Under the pieces are notes generated by a model. The model ran no database searches. It was not told the origin of the DNA and saw only the letters and a list, made by a program, of their open reading frames with translations. Shown piece after piece: positions 24,066 through 33,751 of a stretch of 40,836 bases of DNA. Every line of letters starts with the position of its first letter. Within the stretch, counting starts at the first letter, position 1. Origin of the DNA: Gammaproteobacteria bacterium (GTDB taxonomy: Bacteria; Pseudomonadota; Gammaproteobacteria; JAIEPX01); NCBI GenBank assembly GCA_019748175.1, contig JAIEPX010000028.1:1-40836 (forward strand). Direction: 5' to 3'. The position numbers were made by a program, and so were the translations under genes.

Positions 24066-26501
24066 TTAATGAGCACGCGTATCATCGGAGCGTTTTGGTT
24101 TCTTACGTGATTTTGATTTTGCAACAACAACTTCCAGCGGAACTTCAGCCGCAGCAGTTAAAGGCTGTGGTTGATAAGTCAATGCCACTTCCAAGACCTG
24201 ATCAATCCATCGAACAGGGATAATCTCCAATCCGTGCGTAATATTTTTTGGAATCTCTTTTAATTCAGGCTGATTTTCAAATGGAATTAAAACTTTCTTA
24301 ATACGGCCACGATGCGCAGCAATTAATTTTTCCTTTAATCCACCGATCGGTAAAACTTCACCGCGCAGTGTAATTTCACCCGTCATCGCAACATCGGCGC
24401 GCACAGGAATCTTTGTAATCGCAGACACAATAGTTGTCACCATACCAACACCTGCGCTCGGACCGTCTTTAGGTGTTGCACCTTCAGGAACATGTATATG
24501 AATATCATTTTCCTGGAAAAATTTATCTGGAATTCCAAGCACATGTGCACGTGAACGCACCACTGTCATTGCTGCTTGAATAGATTCTTGCATCACATCA
24601 CCCAAACGGCCTGTAATCGTCGTTTTACCTTTTCCAGGCATTACAGCAGACTCAATCTTAAGCAACTCTCCGCCTACTTCAGTCCAAGCCAAACCAGTAA
24701 CCTGACCCACTTGATTTTGTTCTTCAGCAGAACCATAACGGAATTTTTTCACACCCAAATATTTTTCAATATTGCGACCCGTAATAATAGCTTTCTTTGA
24801 TTTACCTTTTTTATTCTTGAAATAAAGCTCTTTTACAACTTTACGACAGATCTTTGCAATATCACGTTCTAAATTACGTACACCCGCTTCACGAGTATAA
24901 TGCCGAATAATTTCGAGAATACCACTTTCTGTTATACTGATTTCTTCAGGTTTTAATCCGGCTTGCTCAAATTGTTTAGTCACAAGATAACGTAATGCAA
25001 TATTAAGTTTTTCATCTTCAGTGTAACCCGCCAAACGAATTACTTCCATACGATCTAATAATGCAGGAGGAATATTGAGTGAATTCGATGTTGCAATAAA
25101 CATCACATCAGATAAATCATAGTCAACCTCTAAATAATGATCATTGAATGCATGATTTTGTTCAGGATCTAACACCTCCAATAATGCCGATGCAGGATCA
25201 CCTCTAAAATCCATCGCCATTTTGTCGACTTCATCCAACATAAATAAAGGATTACGCACTTTTACTTTGGCCAATTTTTGAATGATTTTACCTGGGAGTG
25301 ATCCAATATAAGTACGTCGGTGACCACGAATTTCAGCTTCATCTCGAATTCCACCTAGAGAAATACGCACAAACTCTCGACCCGTTGCCCGAGCAATAGA
25401 CTCACCGAGCGATGTTTTACCAACACCAGGAGGTCCTACCAAGCATAAAATCGGTCCTTTCACTTTCTTCGCACGTTGCTGGACAGCTAAAAATTCAATA
25501 ATCCGCTCTTTAACACGCTCTAAACCAAAATGATCATGTTCTAACACCGCCTCAGCTTTTGATAAATCTGAACTAACAGTGGTTTTTTTCTTCCAAGGCA
25601 CTGATAACAGCCAATCGAGATAATTTCGAGAAACCGTTGCCTCAGCCGACATTAGTGGCATCATCTTTAATTTAGTCAATTCGGCCATCGCTTTCGTTTT
25701 AGCTTCTTGCGTCATACCTGCTTTATTAATCTTATCTTCCAACTGCTCTAATTCAGTCATGCCAGTTGATTCGTCAATTTCACCCAATTCTTTTTGAATC
25801 GCTTTCATTTTTTCATTGAGATAATATTCACGCTGACTCTTTTCCATTTGAGATTTAACGCGTTTTTGTACACGTTTATCGAGTCGCATTTTATCAATTT
25901 CAGCTTCGAAATGAACAAGGACTAATTCTAATCGCGAACGAATATCCCGAGCTTCCAAAATCAGTTGTTTGTCATGTAAACTTAATGGAACATGAGCGGC
26001 AATTGTGTCCGCCAATCGAGCAGGATTTTCAATGCCTGCTAATGAATTAAGAATTTCTGGTGGAATACGCTTATTTATTTTCACGTATTCTTCAAAACAC
26101 GTCAACAGCGAACGAATAATAATCGATAAATCTTCTTCGGGCTCTATCACTTCATGTACAAAAGATATTTCTGCGGTTGAATAATCAGTGCCTTCAGTAA
26201 AACTGACAACATCAGCACGTTGATTTCCTTCTACCAATACTTTAACCGTTCCATCGGGTAATTTTAGCATTTGCAGAACAGTCGATAAGGTTCCGACCTG
26301 GTACATATCCTGTGTTTTAGGATCGTTAATACCACCTTCTTTTTGAGCAACTAAGAAAATCTGCTTATCACCTTCCATAGCCGCATCAAGTGCCTTAATG
26401 GATTTTTCTCGACCCACGAATAGTGGTATCACCATGTGCGGATATACAACCACATCACGCAAAGGTAATACAGGATAAATCATAGCTTTAGTTGTAGGCA
26501 T
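24066..26501 (-). CDS. lon: ATP-dependent protease Lon
   Basis: Cytoplasmic AAA+ serine protease degrading misfolded and regulatory proteins. 811 aa from the ATG of MPTTKAMIYPVLPLRDVVV, one base after the clpX stop, with GGGAG upstream; the 15 residues before it in the open frame overlap clpX and are unlikely. LON substrate-binding domain (about 8-200), AAA domain with Walker A GPPGVGKTSLGES and Walker B LFMLDEVDKM, protease domain with catalytic Ser in KDGPSAGVGM and the catalytic Lys about 43 residues later near GGLKEKLIAA. The C-terminus ends in a basic KSKSRKKPKRSDD tail. Last gene of tig-clpP-clpX-lon; the stop touches repeat copy C. No hup gene follows. Confidence 0.97.
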   Translation of the reverse strand: MPTTKAMIYPVLPLRDVVVYPHMVIPLFVGREKSIKALDAAMEGDKQIFLVAQKEGGINDPKTQDMYQVGTLSTVLQMLKLPDGTVKVLVEGNQRADVVSFTEGTDYSTAEISFVHEVIEPEEDLSIIIRSLLTCFEEYVKINKRIPPEILNSLAGIENPARLADTIAAHVPLSLHDKQLILEARDIRSRLELVLVHFEAEIDKMRLDKRVQKRVKSQMEKSQREYYLNEKMKAIQKELGEIDESTGMTELEQLEDKINKAGMTQEAKTKAMAELTKLKMMPLMSAEATVSRNYLDWLLSVPWKKKTTVSSDLSKAEAVLEHDHFGLERVKERIIEFLAVQQRAKKVKGPILCLVGPPGVGKTSLGESIARATGREFVRISLGGIRDEAEIRGHRRTYIGSLPGKIIQKLAKVKVRNPLFMLDEVDKMAMDFRGDPASALLEVLDPEQNHAFNDHYLEVDYDLSDVMFIATSNSLNIPPALLDRMEVIRLAGYTEDEKLNIALRYLVTKQFEQAGLKPEEISITESGILEIIRHYTREAGVRNLERDIAKICRKVVKELYFKNKKGKSKKAIITGRNIEKYLGVKKFRYGSAEEQNQVGQVTGLAWTEVGGELLKIESAVMPGKGKTTITGRLGDVMQESIQAAMTVVRSRAHVLGIPDKFFQENDIHIHVPEGATPKDGPSAGVGMVTTIVSAITKIPVRADVAMTGEITLRGEVLPIGGLKEKLIAAHRGRIKKVLIPFENQPELKEIPKNITHGLEIIPVRWIDQVLEVALTYQPQPLTAAAEVPLEVVVAKSKSRKKPKRSDDTRAH

Positions 26502-26502
26502 A

Positions 26503-27816
26503 TTAACGCTCTCCCTTTCTAGCAGATTTCGGTACCGCAGCTTCACTCACAGTGGCTTTCTCTTGAGTTTTTGAACTGACTTCACCATCACCGGCATAAA
26601 TTAATAAAGGTTCACTCTTTCCTTGAATGACTGACGCATCAATCACTACTTTACTGAGATTTTCAATTGAAGGTAATTCATACATGGTATTTAACAAAAC
26701 ATGTTCTAAAATCGAACGAAGTCCACGCGCCCCCGATTTACGTGCCATCGATCGTTTAGCGACTTCACGCAATGCATCGGGACGAAATTCTAATTCGACA
26801 TTTTCCATACCAAATAATTTTGCATATTGCTTTGTCAATGCATTTCGTGGTTCTGTTAAAATTGACATTAATGCATTTTCATCCAACTCATCCAGCACTG
26901 CAATTACTGGTAATCGACCAATAAATTCAGGAATTAATCCAAAACGAATTAAATCTTCTGGCTCAACGAGCTTCATTAATTCACTAAATATTTTTTGATC
27001 TTTTTGACTATGCACATTTGCAGAGAATCCTATTCCACTTTTTTCTGTGCGCTGACGAATAACTTTATCTAAGTCAGAAAATGCGCCGCCACAAATAAAT
27101 AAAATATTCGATGTATTGACATGCAAAAATTCTTGTTGAGGATGTTTACGCCCACCTTGTGGCGGAATACTCGCAACAGTGCCTTCGATTAATTTTAACA
27201 ACGCTTGCTGAACACCTTCTCCAGAAACATCACGTGTAATCGAAGGATTTTCAGATTTGCGAGAAATCTTATCGATTTCATCGATGTATACAATTCCACT
27301 CTGCGCTTTTTCAACGCTATAATCGCAATTTTGCAATAATTTTTGAATAATATTTTCAACGTCTTCACCCACATAACCCGCTTCAGTAAGCGTGGTCGCA
27401 TCAGCAATTGTGAAAGGTACATCAAGAATTTTAGCTAAGGTTTGAGCCAATAACGTTTTACCAGACCCTGTTGGACCAATGAGCAGAATATTACTTTTCC
27501 CAAGCTCAACTTCATTATTACCAGGATCACTGTACAGACGCTTATAATGATTGTAGACAGCAACAGATAAAGCCTTTTTGGCGAAATCTTGACCGATCAC
27601 GTATTCGTCTAAAGCGGTTTTAATTTCAGTTGGAGTGGGCAGTTTTGTATCAGCCTTAACCTCAGAGATGCTTCCAGCCTCTTCACGAATAATATCATTG
27701 CATAAAGCTACACATTCATCACAGACAAAAACGCCTGGTCCGGCAATCAATTTTCGCACATCATGCTGGCTTTTATTACAAAAAGAACAGTACATGCCCT
27801 TCATTTCTTCACTCAT
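26503..27816 (-). CDS. clpX: ClpX, ATP-dependent unfoldase of ClpXP
   Basis: 437-aa AAA+ unfoldase. Zinc-binding domain with CSFC...CDEC (about 10-38), Walker A GPTGSGKT, pore loop GYVGEDVEN, Walker [14 protein letters not shown] loop in [10 protein letters not shown] and the ClpP-docking IGF loop as SGIGFSA. All key elements are present. AGAGGGGT lies six bases before the ATG. It follows clpP by 117 bp and couples to lon. Confidence 0.97.
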   Translation of the reverse strand: MSEEMKGMYCSFCNKSQHDVRKLIAGPGVFVCDECVALCNDIIREEAGSISEVKADTKLPTPTEIKTALDEYVIGQDFAKKALSVAVYNHYKRLYSDPGNNEVELGKSNILLIGPTGSGKTLLAQTLAKILDVPFTIADATTLTEAGYVGEDVENIIQKLLQNCDYSVEKAQSGIVYIDEIDKISRKSENPSITRDVSGEGVQQALLKLIEGTVASIPPQGGRKHPQQEFLHVNTSNILFICGGAFSDLDKVIRQRTEKSGIGFSANVHSQKDQKIFSELMKLVEPEDLIRFGLIPEFIGRLPVIAVLDELDENALMSILTEPRNALTKQYAKLFGMENVELEFRPDALREVAKRSMARKSGARGLRSILEHVLLNTMYELPSIENLSKVVIDASVIQGKSEPLLIYAGDGEVSSKTQEKATVSEAAVPKSARKGER

Positions 27817-27933
27817 TTGTTACCCCTCTAGTATCTTATATATGGACTATTTCCCATATTTCAATTATAGCGCGAATATCCGAATTTGTCTGAGAAAGAC
27901 GGATGGCGAGTGGATTGATCAGAAAAAGCGAAA

Positions 27934-28563
27934 TCAGGCAATTTCTACCTTTGGAAGCATAATACCCGCATCAGCACGCGTGGCAATAATGGCATCGACA
28001 AGACCATACGAAACGGCGTGCTCTGCCGACATGTAATGATCTCGATTGAGATCTTTTTCAATGATATCAGGTGACTTACCAGTATGCTTAGAGTATACCG
28101 CATTCACTTGATCACTCACCCGCTGGGTTTCCTTAGCATGAATCTGTATATCTGACCCTTGCCCTTGATAACCGCCTAATACTTGATGAATCATTATGGT
28201 AGAATTGGGCAAACAGAAACGTTTACCTTTTGCCCCTGCGCATAATAACAATGAGGCAATGCTGGCGCCTAAACCGAAGCACAAAGTACTCACATCTGGC
28301 TTAATAAATTGCATCGTATCGTAAATCGCCATTCCAGCAGTCACATGACCGCCAGGAGAGTTAATATAAAGACTAATATCCTTATCTGGATTTTCGGATT
28401 CCAAAAATAATAATTGCGCAATCACTAAATTAGCCATATGAGGCTCAACTTCACCCACTAAAAAAATAACTCGTTCTTTGAGTAATCGTGAATAGATATC
28501 ATACGCACGCTCTCCACGAGCTGATTGTTCAACCACCATAGGCACTAGCTGATTCGTAAACAT
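27934..28563 (-). CDS. clpP: ClpP, proteolytic subunit of ClpXP
   Basis: 209-aa serine peptidase forming the tetradecameric chamber. The catalytic triad is in place: Ser101 in GLGAS, His126 in IMIHQVLGG and Asp175 in NRDHYMSA, with the same spacing (25 and 49) as other ClpP. The segment around the serine reads [12 protein letters not shown] rather than the usual MGQAASMGAFLL, an unusual but catalytically compatible variation. Starts four bases after the tig stop, with GAGGAAG upstream. Confidence 0.95.
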   Translation of the reverse strand: MFTNQLVPMVVEQSARGERAYDIYSRLLKERVIFLVGEVEPHMANLVIAQLLFLESENPDKDISLYINSPGGHVTAGMAIYDTMQFIKPDVSTLCFGLGASIASLLLCAGAKGKRFCLPNSTIMIHQVLGGYQGQGSDIQIHAKETQRVSDQVNAVYSKHTGKSPDIIEKDLNRDHYMSAEHAVSYGLVDAIIATRADAGIMLPKVEIA

Positions 28564-28567
28564 GGTA

Positions 28568-29878
28568 CTACACTTCCTCGTGTTTAGGGTTCATAAACTC
28601 GTCATAAGAGAGTTGCTTCTCAGTCACCTCAACTTCTTCCAAGAATTTTTCAACCACTTGCTCTTCAAGCACGTTAGATCGAAAATAATCCATACTGCGT
28701 GGATTCTTTTTATAAAGCTCTACAAATTCCGCAGGATGCTCGTAAGAAGCAGCAAACTCTTGTAATTTTGTCATCACTCGATTTTCATCGACTTTCAAAT
28801 CAAAATGTTCGATGGCTTCTGAGAATAACAGTCCTAATTTTACGTTTTGAATTGCCTTTTCTTCAAAATGCTCTCGTGGTAAAGCATCGATTAAATTTTT
28901 ATTTTTACCGCCCATTCGCTCTAAAAATTCTTCTTGCGATCGTTTAATTTCTCGATCAATAAGTGACGTAGGAATTTCAAAAACATTTTTCTCAATCAAA
29001 ATCTTCATCAGATCTTGTTTAACTCGATCTTTACTGCGTTGCTCAATATCCTTACGCATATTATCTTCGATATCTTTTCGTAACGCAGGGACTCCACCTT
29101 CTTTAACGCCGAATTTCGTAGCGAATTCTTCGTTCATCTCAGGTAATTCAGGCGTAGAAATTTTATTCACTGTCACATCAAATTCCGCTGCTTTTCCAGC
29201 AAAATCTTTCGCATGATAATCTTTTGGAAATTTCAAAGATAATGAACGTTGTTGATTTTTTTCGACCCCGATTAACCCATCTTCAAATCCAGGGATCATC
29301 ATTTTGCTACCTAATTCTAACTCAACATCTTTTGCACTTCCGCCATCAAATTCTTTTCCGTCAATTTTACCCACAAAATTAATGACGAGTTTATCACCCA
29401 ATTTTGCAGGCCCATTCACTTCAGTCCATTTAGCATGCTGTCGTTGCATTTTATCAAGCATTTTATCAACATCTGCTGATGACACACTTGATTTAACTTG
29501 CTGAATTTTGATTCCTTTGAGTGAAGCTAGCTTAAATTCAGGGTACACTTCAAAAATCGCTTCGCATTGCACTTGTTGATTTGAATCTGCAGGTAACAGC
29601 TCGATATGGGGTGAGCTAGCAATTTTTAATTCTTGTTCTTTTACGATGCTTTCTAATTTGGTGCCTACTAATTTTTGAACAACATCATCACGTACTGATT
29701 TACCATATCGACGTTTAACTTCAATTAAAGGTACTTTTCCAGGTCGAAATCCTTTCAATTTTACTTTGCCCGTTAATTCTTCGAGTTGCTTCAGCACTTC
29801 TTGCTCTATATCGTGATCAAGAATTGTAACCGTGATCTTTCTCTTTAATTCACTCAATCGCTCTACCACTTCTGACAT
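28568..29878 (-). CDS. tig: Trigger factor
   Basis: Ribosome-bound chaperone and peptidyl-prolyl isomerase. 436 aa: ribosome-binding N-domain with the signature KGFRPGKVP (about 43-51), FKBP-like PPIase domain (about 160-240, [16 protein letters not shown] and PGFEDGLIG) and a helical C-domain. I prefer the ATG of MSEVVERL at 29878, nine bases after AGAGG; an ATG two codons earlier is too close to that site. It follows tRNA-Leu by 34 bp and is probably transcribed with the tRNAs. Confidence 0.95.
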   Translation of the reverse strand: MSEVVERLSELKRKITVTILDHDIEQEVLKQLEELTGKVKLKGFRPGKVPLIEVKRRYGKSVRDDVVQKLVGTKLESIVKEQELKIASSPHIELLPADSNQQVQCEAIFEVYPEFKLASLKGIKIQQVKSSVSSADVDKMLDKMQRQHAKWTEVNGPAKLGDKLVINFVGKIDGKEFDGGSAKDVELELGSKMMIPGFEDGLIGVEKNQQRSLSLKFPKDYHAKDFAGKAAEFDVTVNKISTPELPEMNEEFATKFGVKEGGVPALRKDIEDNMRKDIEQRSKDRVKQDLMKILIEKNVFEIPTSLIDREIKRSQEEFLERMGGKNKNLIDALPREHFEEKAIQNVKLGLLFSEAIEHFDLKVDENRVMTKLQEFAASYEHPAEFVELYKKNPRSMDYFRSNVLEEQVVEKFLEEVEVTEKQLSYDEFMNPKHEEV

Positions 29879-29912
29879 GATCATAGACCTCTAAAAAATT
29901 AATACCTAAAAT

Positions 29913-29997
<85 letters not shown>

Positions 29998-30012
29998 GGA
30001 CCTTCCACCGAT

Positions 30013-30088
<76 letters not shown>

Positions 30089-30102
30089 AACGTTTAGCAT
30101 TT

Positions 30103-30179
30103 TGGGGTGAGTGATGGGACTTGAACCCACGACCACCGGAATCACAATCCGGCGCTCTACCAACTGAGCTACACCCACC
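30103..30179 (-). tRNA. tRNA-His (anticodon GTG)
   Basis: 77 nt including the extra G-1 opposite C73, the tRNA-His identity element, and CCA. Anticodon GTG in loop TTGTGAT. Confidence 0.96.
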
Positions 30180-30196
30180 AAGACACATCGCCTAAC

Positions 30197-30273
30197 TGGC
30201 GCGCCAGGCAGGACTCGAACCTGCAACCCCCGGCTTAGAAGGCCGGTGCTCTATCCGGTTGAGCTACAGGCGC
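30197..30273 (-). tRNA. tRNA-Arg (anticodon TCT)
   Basis: 77 nt with CCA; anticodon TCT in loop CTTCTAA between CCGGC and GCCGG. The acceptor stem GCGCCTG/CTGGCGC contains one T-T opposition at position 6:67, otherwise paired. Confidence 0.94.
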
Positions 30274-30305
30274 ACAAACCTTGCGCAATAGTACCGAGGC
30301 CCAAC

Positions 30306-30332
30306 TTAACGATTTGAGTCTTGACACCATTA
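30306..30332. repeat. Partial copy of the tRNA-Pro/dapD palindrome
   Basis: TTAACGATTTGAGTCTTGACACC between tRNA-Arg and tRNA-Pro matches the centre and right arm of the palindrome at 30446-30507, missing a short internal stretch. Suggests local duplication or a dispersed short element. Confidence 0.55.
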
Positions 30333-30342
30333 CTCTTTAACA

Positions 30343-30419
30343 TGGTCGGGGTAGAGGGATTTGAACCCCCGACATCCTGCTCCCAAAGCAGGCGCGCTAC
30401 CAGACTGCGCTATACCCCG
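30343..30419 (-). tRNA. tRNA-Pro (anticodon TGG)
   Basis: 77 nt with CCA; anticodon TGG in loop TTTGGGA between CCTGC and GCAGG. First gene of the tRNA-tig transcript, with a strong promoter 12 bp upstream. Confidence 0.96.
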
Positions 30420-30431
30420 AAAGAATCCGGT

Positions 30432-30461
30432 ATCATACTTAGCAAATGGTGATGGTGTCAA
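30432..30461 (-). promoter_or_regulatory. Promoter of the tRNA-Pro...tig transcript
   Basis: Minus strand: TTGACA (30461-30456), 18-bp spacer, TATGAT (30437-30432), with the tRNA-Pro 5' end at 30419. The -35 lies in the left arm of the palindrome. Confidence 0.65.
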
Positions 30462-30507
30462 ATCTCAATTTAACGATTTGAATCTTGAGATTTGACACCA
30501 TCACCAT
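30446..30507. repeat. Palindrome with 23-bp perfect arms between tRNA-Pro and dapD
   Basis: Arms 30446-30468 and 30485-30507 are exact inverted copies around a 16-nt centre. Each arm contains a TTGACA pointing outward, one used by the tRNA promoter and one by the dapD promoter. Confidence 0.9.
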
Positions 30508-30519
30508 ATAGGGTATCAT
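30492..30519 (+). promoter_or_regulatory. Predicted dapD promoter
   Basis: TTGACA (30492-30497), 16-bp spacer, TATCAT (30514-30519), 45 bp upstream of the dapD ATG. The -35 lies in the right arm of the palindrome. Confidence 0.6.
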
Positions 30520-30564
30520 CGTGATGATCATCTTCAGTAATATATCCTGGATTTAGAGACCAAT

Positions 30565-31383
30565 ATGCAAGACCTCGCTGAAATCATCGACAATGCTTAC
30601 GAACACCGACAATCGATTACACCTAAAAATGTCGATAGCACAATTCTCGATGCTATTATCACATCGATTGATTTATTGAATCGTGGTTTAACTCGCGTCG
30701 CTGAAAAAACGCCTGATGGATGGAAAGTAAATCAGTGGCTAAAAAAAGCCGTATTACTGTATTTTCGCGTCAATTCTAATTCTTCAATGCAAGGCGGCTT
30801 CACTCAATTCTACGATAAAGTCCCGATGAAATTTACCGACTACTCTCCCGAACAATTGGAAAAACAAGGTGTTCGTATTGTACCACCGGCGTGCGTAAGA
30901 CATGGGGCCTTTATTGCTGCAGGAACTGTGTTAATGCCTTCGTACATCAATATTGGTGCTTTTATCGATACCGGCACGATGGTTGATACCTGGGCCACAG
31001 TGGGTTCATGCGCACAAATCGGCAAAAATGTTCATTTATCTGGCGGTGTAGGCATTGGCGGAGTGCTAGAACCATTGCAATCTAATCCAACCATTATTGA
31101 AGACAATTGTTTTATTGGTGCACGATCAGAAATTGTTGAAGGTGTGATTGTAGAAACTGGCGCTGTAATTTCCATGGGTGTTTATATTGGTCAAAGCACA
31201 AAAATTTATGATCGAGAAACCGGCGAAATTAGTTACGGGCGAGTTCCTGCAGGAGCAGTCGTTGTTCCCGGAAATTTACCCTCTAAAGATGGAAAATATA
31301 GCTTATATTGCGCAGTGATCGTTAAACGCGTGGATGAGAAAACACGTGCGAAAGTTGATATTAACACTCTTCTAAGAGACTAA
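30565..31383 (+). CDS. dapD: Tetrahydrodipicolinate N-succinyltransferase
   Basis: Trimeric acyltransferase of the succinylase branch of lysine/diaminopimelate synthesis, using succinyl-CoA. 272 aa, typical: helical N-terminal domain, then a left-handed beta-helix of hexapeptide repeats (about 105-230: [21 protein letters not shown] region, [22 protein letters not shown]) and the C-terminal [23 protein letters not shown]. The diaminopimelate made feeds peptidoglycan as well as lysine. dapE lies 1.2 kb downstream on the same strand, separated by an inverted HAD-like gene. Confidence 0.97.
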   Translation: MQDLAEIIDNAYEHRQSITPKNVDSTILDAIITSIDLLNRGLTRVAEKTPDGWKVNQWLKKAVLLYFRVNSNSSMQGGFTQFYDKVPMKFTDYSPEQLEKQGVRIVPPACVRHGAFIAAGTVLMPSYINIGAFIDTGTMVDTWATVGSCAQIGKNVHLSGGVGIGGVLEPLQSNPTIIEDNCFIGARSEIVEGVIVETGAVISMGVYIGQSTKIYDRETGEISYGRVPAGAVVVPGNLPSKDGKYSLYCAVIVKRVDEKTRAKVDINTLLRD

Positions 31384-31395
31384 ACTTCAATAATA

Positions 31396-32340
31396 TTATG
31401 CCGATCTAAATAAATTTTCTTGATCATCACACGATTTATTTTCTTCTCCTTCCGCATCAGAAATTGAATTATAAACCGAGCCGCCTAACGAATCACTACT
31501 ATTACTGATATTTAAGAGCTCTCTTTTTACTCTAGACTTCATCACGAACATTCCATCCAAAGACTTAGCCAAACATCTTTGTTCTTTTTTTTGAGCAGCT
31601 TTCTTTTCTTTTAAACATTGAGATAACGTGCCAACTAAAGATCTAAATTTTTTTTCATGATCAATTTTTTCTTCAAGTAAATTAAGCACATCCACAAATC
31701 TACGTTCACTAAAGGGTAATTCGACACAAACATTCGCTTGCAGTATTTCATCTCTGCGCATTTTAATCACAGCACGAGGAAATTTACCTTCCACCTCAAT
31801 CATTTCATATTCCAATTCTGGTCTAGGAACCAGAATTCCTTCAATAGAAATATTAAACCGAGGATCATCTTTCCAAGCAGATTGCTTAATAAGCTCAGCA
31901 AATTTTTCTAAAGCATTGATGACAGCAAGAGAATCGTCAACAACATAGACATGCTCAATTTTTACATTAGGATGTTTTGAATAAAGTTGCGAAAGTATAT
32001 TCACAATATGCAAATACTTACCCATCTCAGCAAGCGTTTCCTCATCAAGGAATTTCGCACAGACTAATAAATCTTCTTTTTCGACACCTAGCACTTTCCA
32101 AGATTCAAAAATTCGCTCTTCAAATTCTCCCAAAGTCGCAACACCAAAAAGAACTTTTTTATTTTTGCATACGCTTAATGCTTGGATATGAGTTCGCAAT
32201 GAGGGTAATACTCGAAGATTCATTTCATACGGTTTCTCAAAGGAGCGTCGGCATCTGGCTCCTTCACTATGGCGTTTGGTCACAGTGAGATCATGATCGT
32301 ATATCACTAATACTGCAATAAACTCTTCCTGAATTTCCAT
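31396..32340 (-). CDS. HAD-superfamily-like phosphatase with a polar C-terminal extension
   Basis: 314 aa. HAD motif I is YDHDLTVT (Asp15, Asp17); a motif II candidate is FGVATLGEF (Thr69); Lys109 could serve motif III; motif IV is VYVVDDSLAVI (Asp135, Asp136). The spacing fits a small HAD fold over residues 8-145 with little cap. Residues after about 215 are charged, with a Lys-rich coil (CLKEKKAAQKKEQR) and a Ser/acidic tail (SSDSLGGSVYNS, DAEGEENKS). The tail and the HAD core recall HAD-type effector phosphatases described in Legionella, but that link is inference. Strong ribosome-binding site GGAGGT. It is inserted in opposite orientation between dapD and dapE. Confidence 0.7.
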   Translation of the reverse strand: MEIQEEFIAVLVIYDHDLTVTKRHSEGARCRRSFEKPYEMNLRVLPSLRTHIQALSVCKNKKVLFGVATLGEFEERIFESWKVLGVEKEDLLVCAKFLDEETLAEMGKYLHIVNILSQLYSKHPNVKIEHVYVVDDSLAVINALEKFAELIKQSAWKDDPRFNISIEGILVPRPELEYEMIEVEGKFPRAVIKMRRDEILQANVCVELPFSERRFVDVLNLLEEKIDHEKKFRSLVGTLSQCLKEKKAAQKKEQRCLAKSLDGMFVMKSRVKRELLNISNSSDSLGGSVYNSISDAEGEENKSCDDQENLFRSA

Positions 32341-32602
32341 ACTTACCTCCGTACTTAACTTGGATATTGCATAATAATTCTCGTAGTATTATTCATGTAG
32401 TATCCAGGCTAGACACAAAATCGCATTATATTCTCATTCTTAGAATTTTTATAGAGGTACAATATACCTATCAATCAGGTATAAATTCTTACAAATATAG
32501 GGGACCACGCGCAAAAACCAAATACCTGCACTTAAAAGTGGACCAACCCGGAAGAGTTTGCTAGATTAAAACATATCAACTAACAGCGTGGACAACGGCT
32601 TT

Positions 32603-33730
32603 ATGGACACTCTCGAGCTTGCTCAACAACTGATACGTGAGCCCTCAATTACTCCCGAAGATGGCGCTTGCCAATCAATTCTCGCGGCACGTTTAGAAAA
32701 AATGGGTTTTTCTATCACGCATTATCCTTTTAGCAACGTAAAAAATCTTTGGGCTCGACGAGGAAAGTCTGCTCCACTATTAGTGTTTTGTGGTCACACC
32801 GACGTTGTTCCGCCAGGACCTCTCGATGCGTGGCAATACCCGCCATTCGAACCTACCATTGTTGATGGTAAACTTTTTGGTCGCGGTGCAGCTGATATGA
32901 AAAGTGGCGTTGCTGCGATGGTTTGCGCTGCAGAAAAATTTGTTTCAAAATATCCTAATCATTCAGGATCCATCGCCTTTTTGATCACAAGTGATGAAGA
33001 AGGTGACGCAATAGATGGAACACAAAAAGTACTCGCTAACCTCCCACCCTCCGATCGAGCTATCGATTATTGCATTGTGGGCGAAGCAACAAGTGATCAG
33101 CAATTTGGCGATACCATAAAAAATGGGCGACGTGGATCACTATCAGCGAAATTAACGATTCATGGAAAACAAGGTCATATCGCCTATCCGCAACTAGCTG
33201 AAAATCCTATTCATCGATCCTTTATGGCTCTTCATACAATGAGTCAGATCAGTTGGGATAATGGCGACGAACATTTTCAACCCACATCTTTACAATTTTC
33301 CAACATCCACAGCGGCACAGGTGCTGGAAATGTTATTCCGGGTAAATTAGAAGCCCACTTTAATTTACGCTACTCTCCAAAGCAGACTGCTGAAAAAATT
33401 AAAGAACGCATTGAGACAATACTCAAAGATCAACAATTAAAATATGATATTCTCTGGACACATGGTGCAGAACCTTTTATCACACATCCTGGAGAATTAA
33501 CTCAAGCATTGAGTAATGCCATCAAAAACACAACTGGAATTTCACCACAATTGAGTACCACAGGGGGAACTTCGGACGGAAGATTTATCTCAAAAACAGG
33601 GGCTCAAGTCATAGAATTTGGAGTGATTAATCAAAGTATTCATCAAGTTAACGAAAACACAATCGTCAATGATTTAACGCAATTAACAGAAATATTTATT
33701 AAAACGTTAGAGTCACTTCTTCTTTCCTAA
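32603..33730 (+). CDS. dapE: Succinyl-diaminopimelate desuccinylase
   Basis: Dinuclear zinc hydrolase converting N-succinyl-LL-DAP to LL-DAP. From the ATG at 32603 it is 375 aa, the E. coli length; a GTG at 32588 would add five residues, and neither start has a clear ribosome-binding site. Metal ligands and catalytic groups are visible: His in VFCGHTDVVPPG, Asp in GRGAADMKSG, Glu pair in TSDEEGDA, Glu in VGEATS and a late His in NQSIHQVNE. Dimerisation-domain motif GRRGSLSAKLTIHGKQGHIAYP. The 262-bp gap before it holds only short spurious ORFs. Confidence 0.96.
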   Translation: MDTLELAQQLIREPSITPEDGACQSILAARLEKMGFSITHYPFSNVKNLWARRGKSAPLLVFCGHTDVVPPGPLDAWQYPPFEPTIVDGKLFGRGAADMKSGVAAMVCAAEKFVSKYPNHSGSIAFLITSDEEGDAIDGTQKVLANLPPSDRAIDYCIVGEATSDQQFGDTIKNGRRGSLSAKLTIHGKQGHIAYPQLAENPIHRSFMALHTMSQISWDNGDEHFQPTSLQFSNIHSGTGAGNVIPGKLEAHFNLRYSPKQTAEKIKERIETILKDQQLKYDILWTHGAEPFITHPGELTQALSNAIKNTTGISPQLSTTGGTSDGRFISKTGAQVIEFGVINQSIHQVNENTIVNDLTQLTEIFIKTLESLLLS

Positions 33731-33751
33731 TCTACACTATTATCTTGATAA

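Noticed and set aside
32367..32564. 65-aa plus-strand ORF before dapE
   Set aside because: No ribosome-binding site, unusual composition, no family resemblance; treated as noncoding gap.
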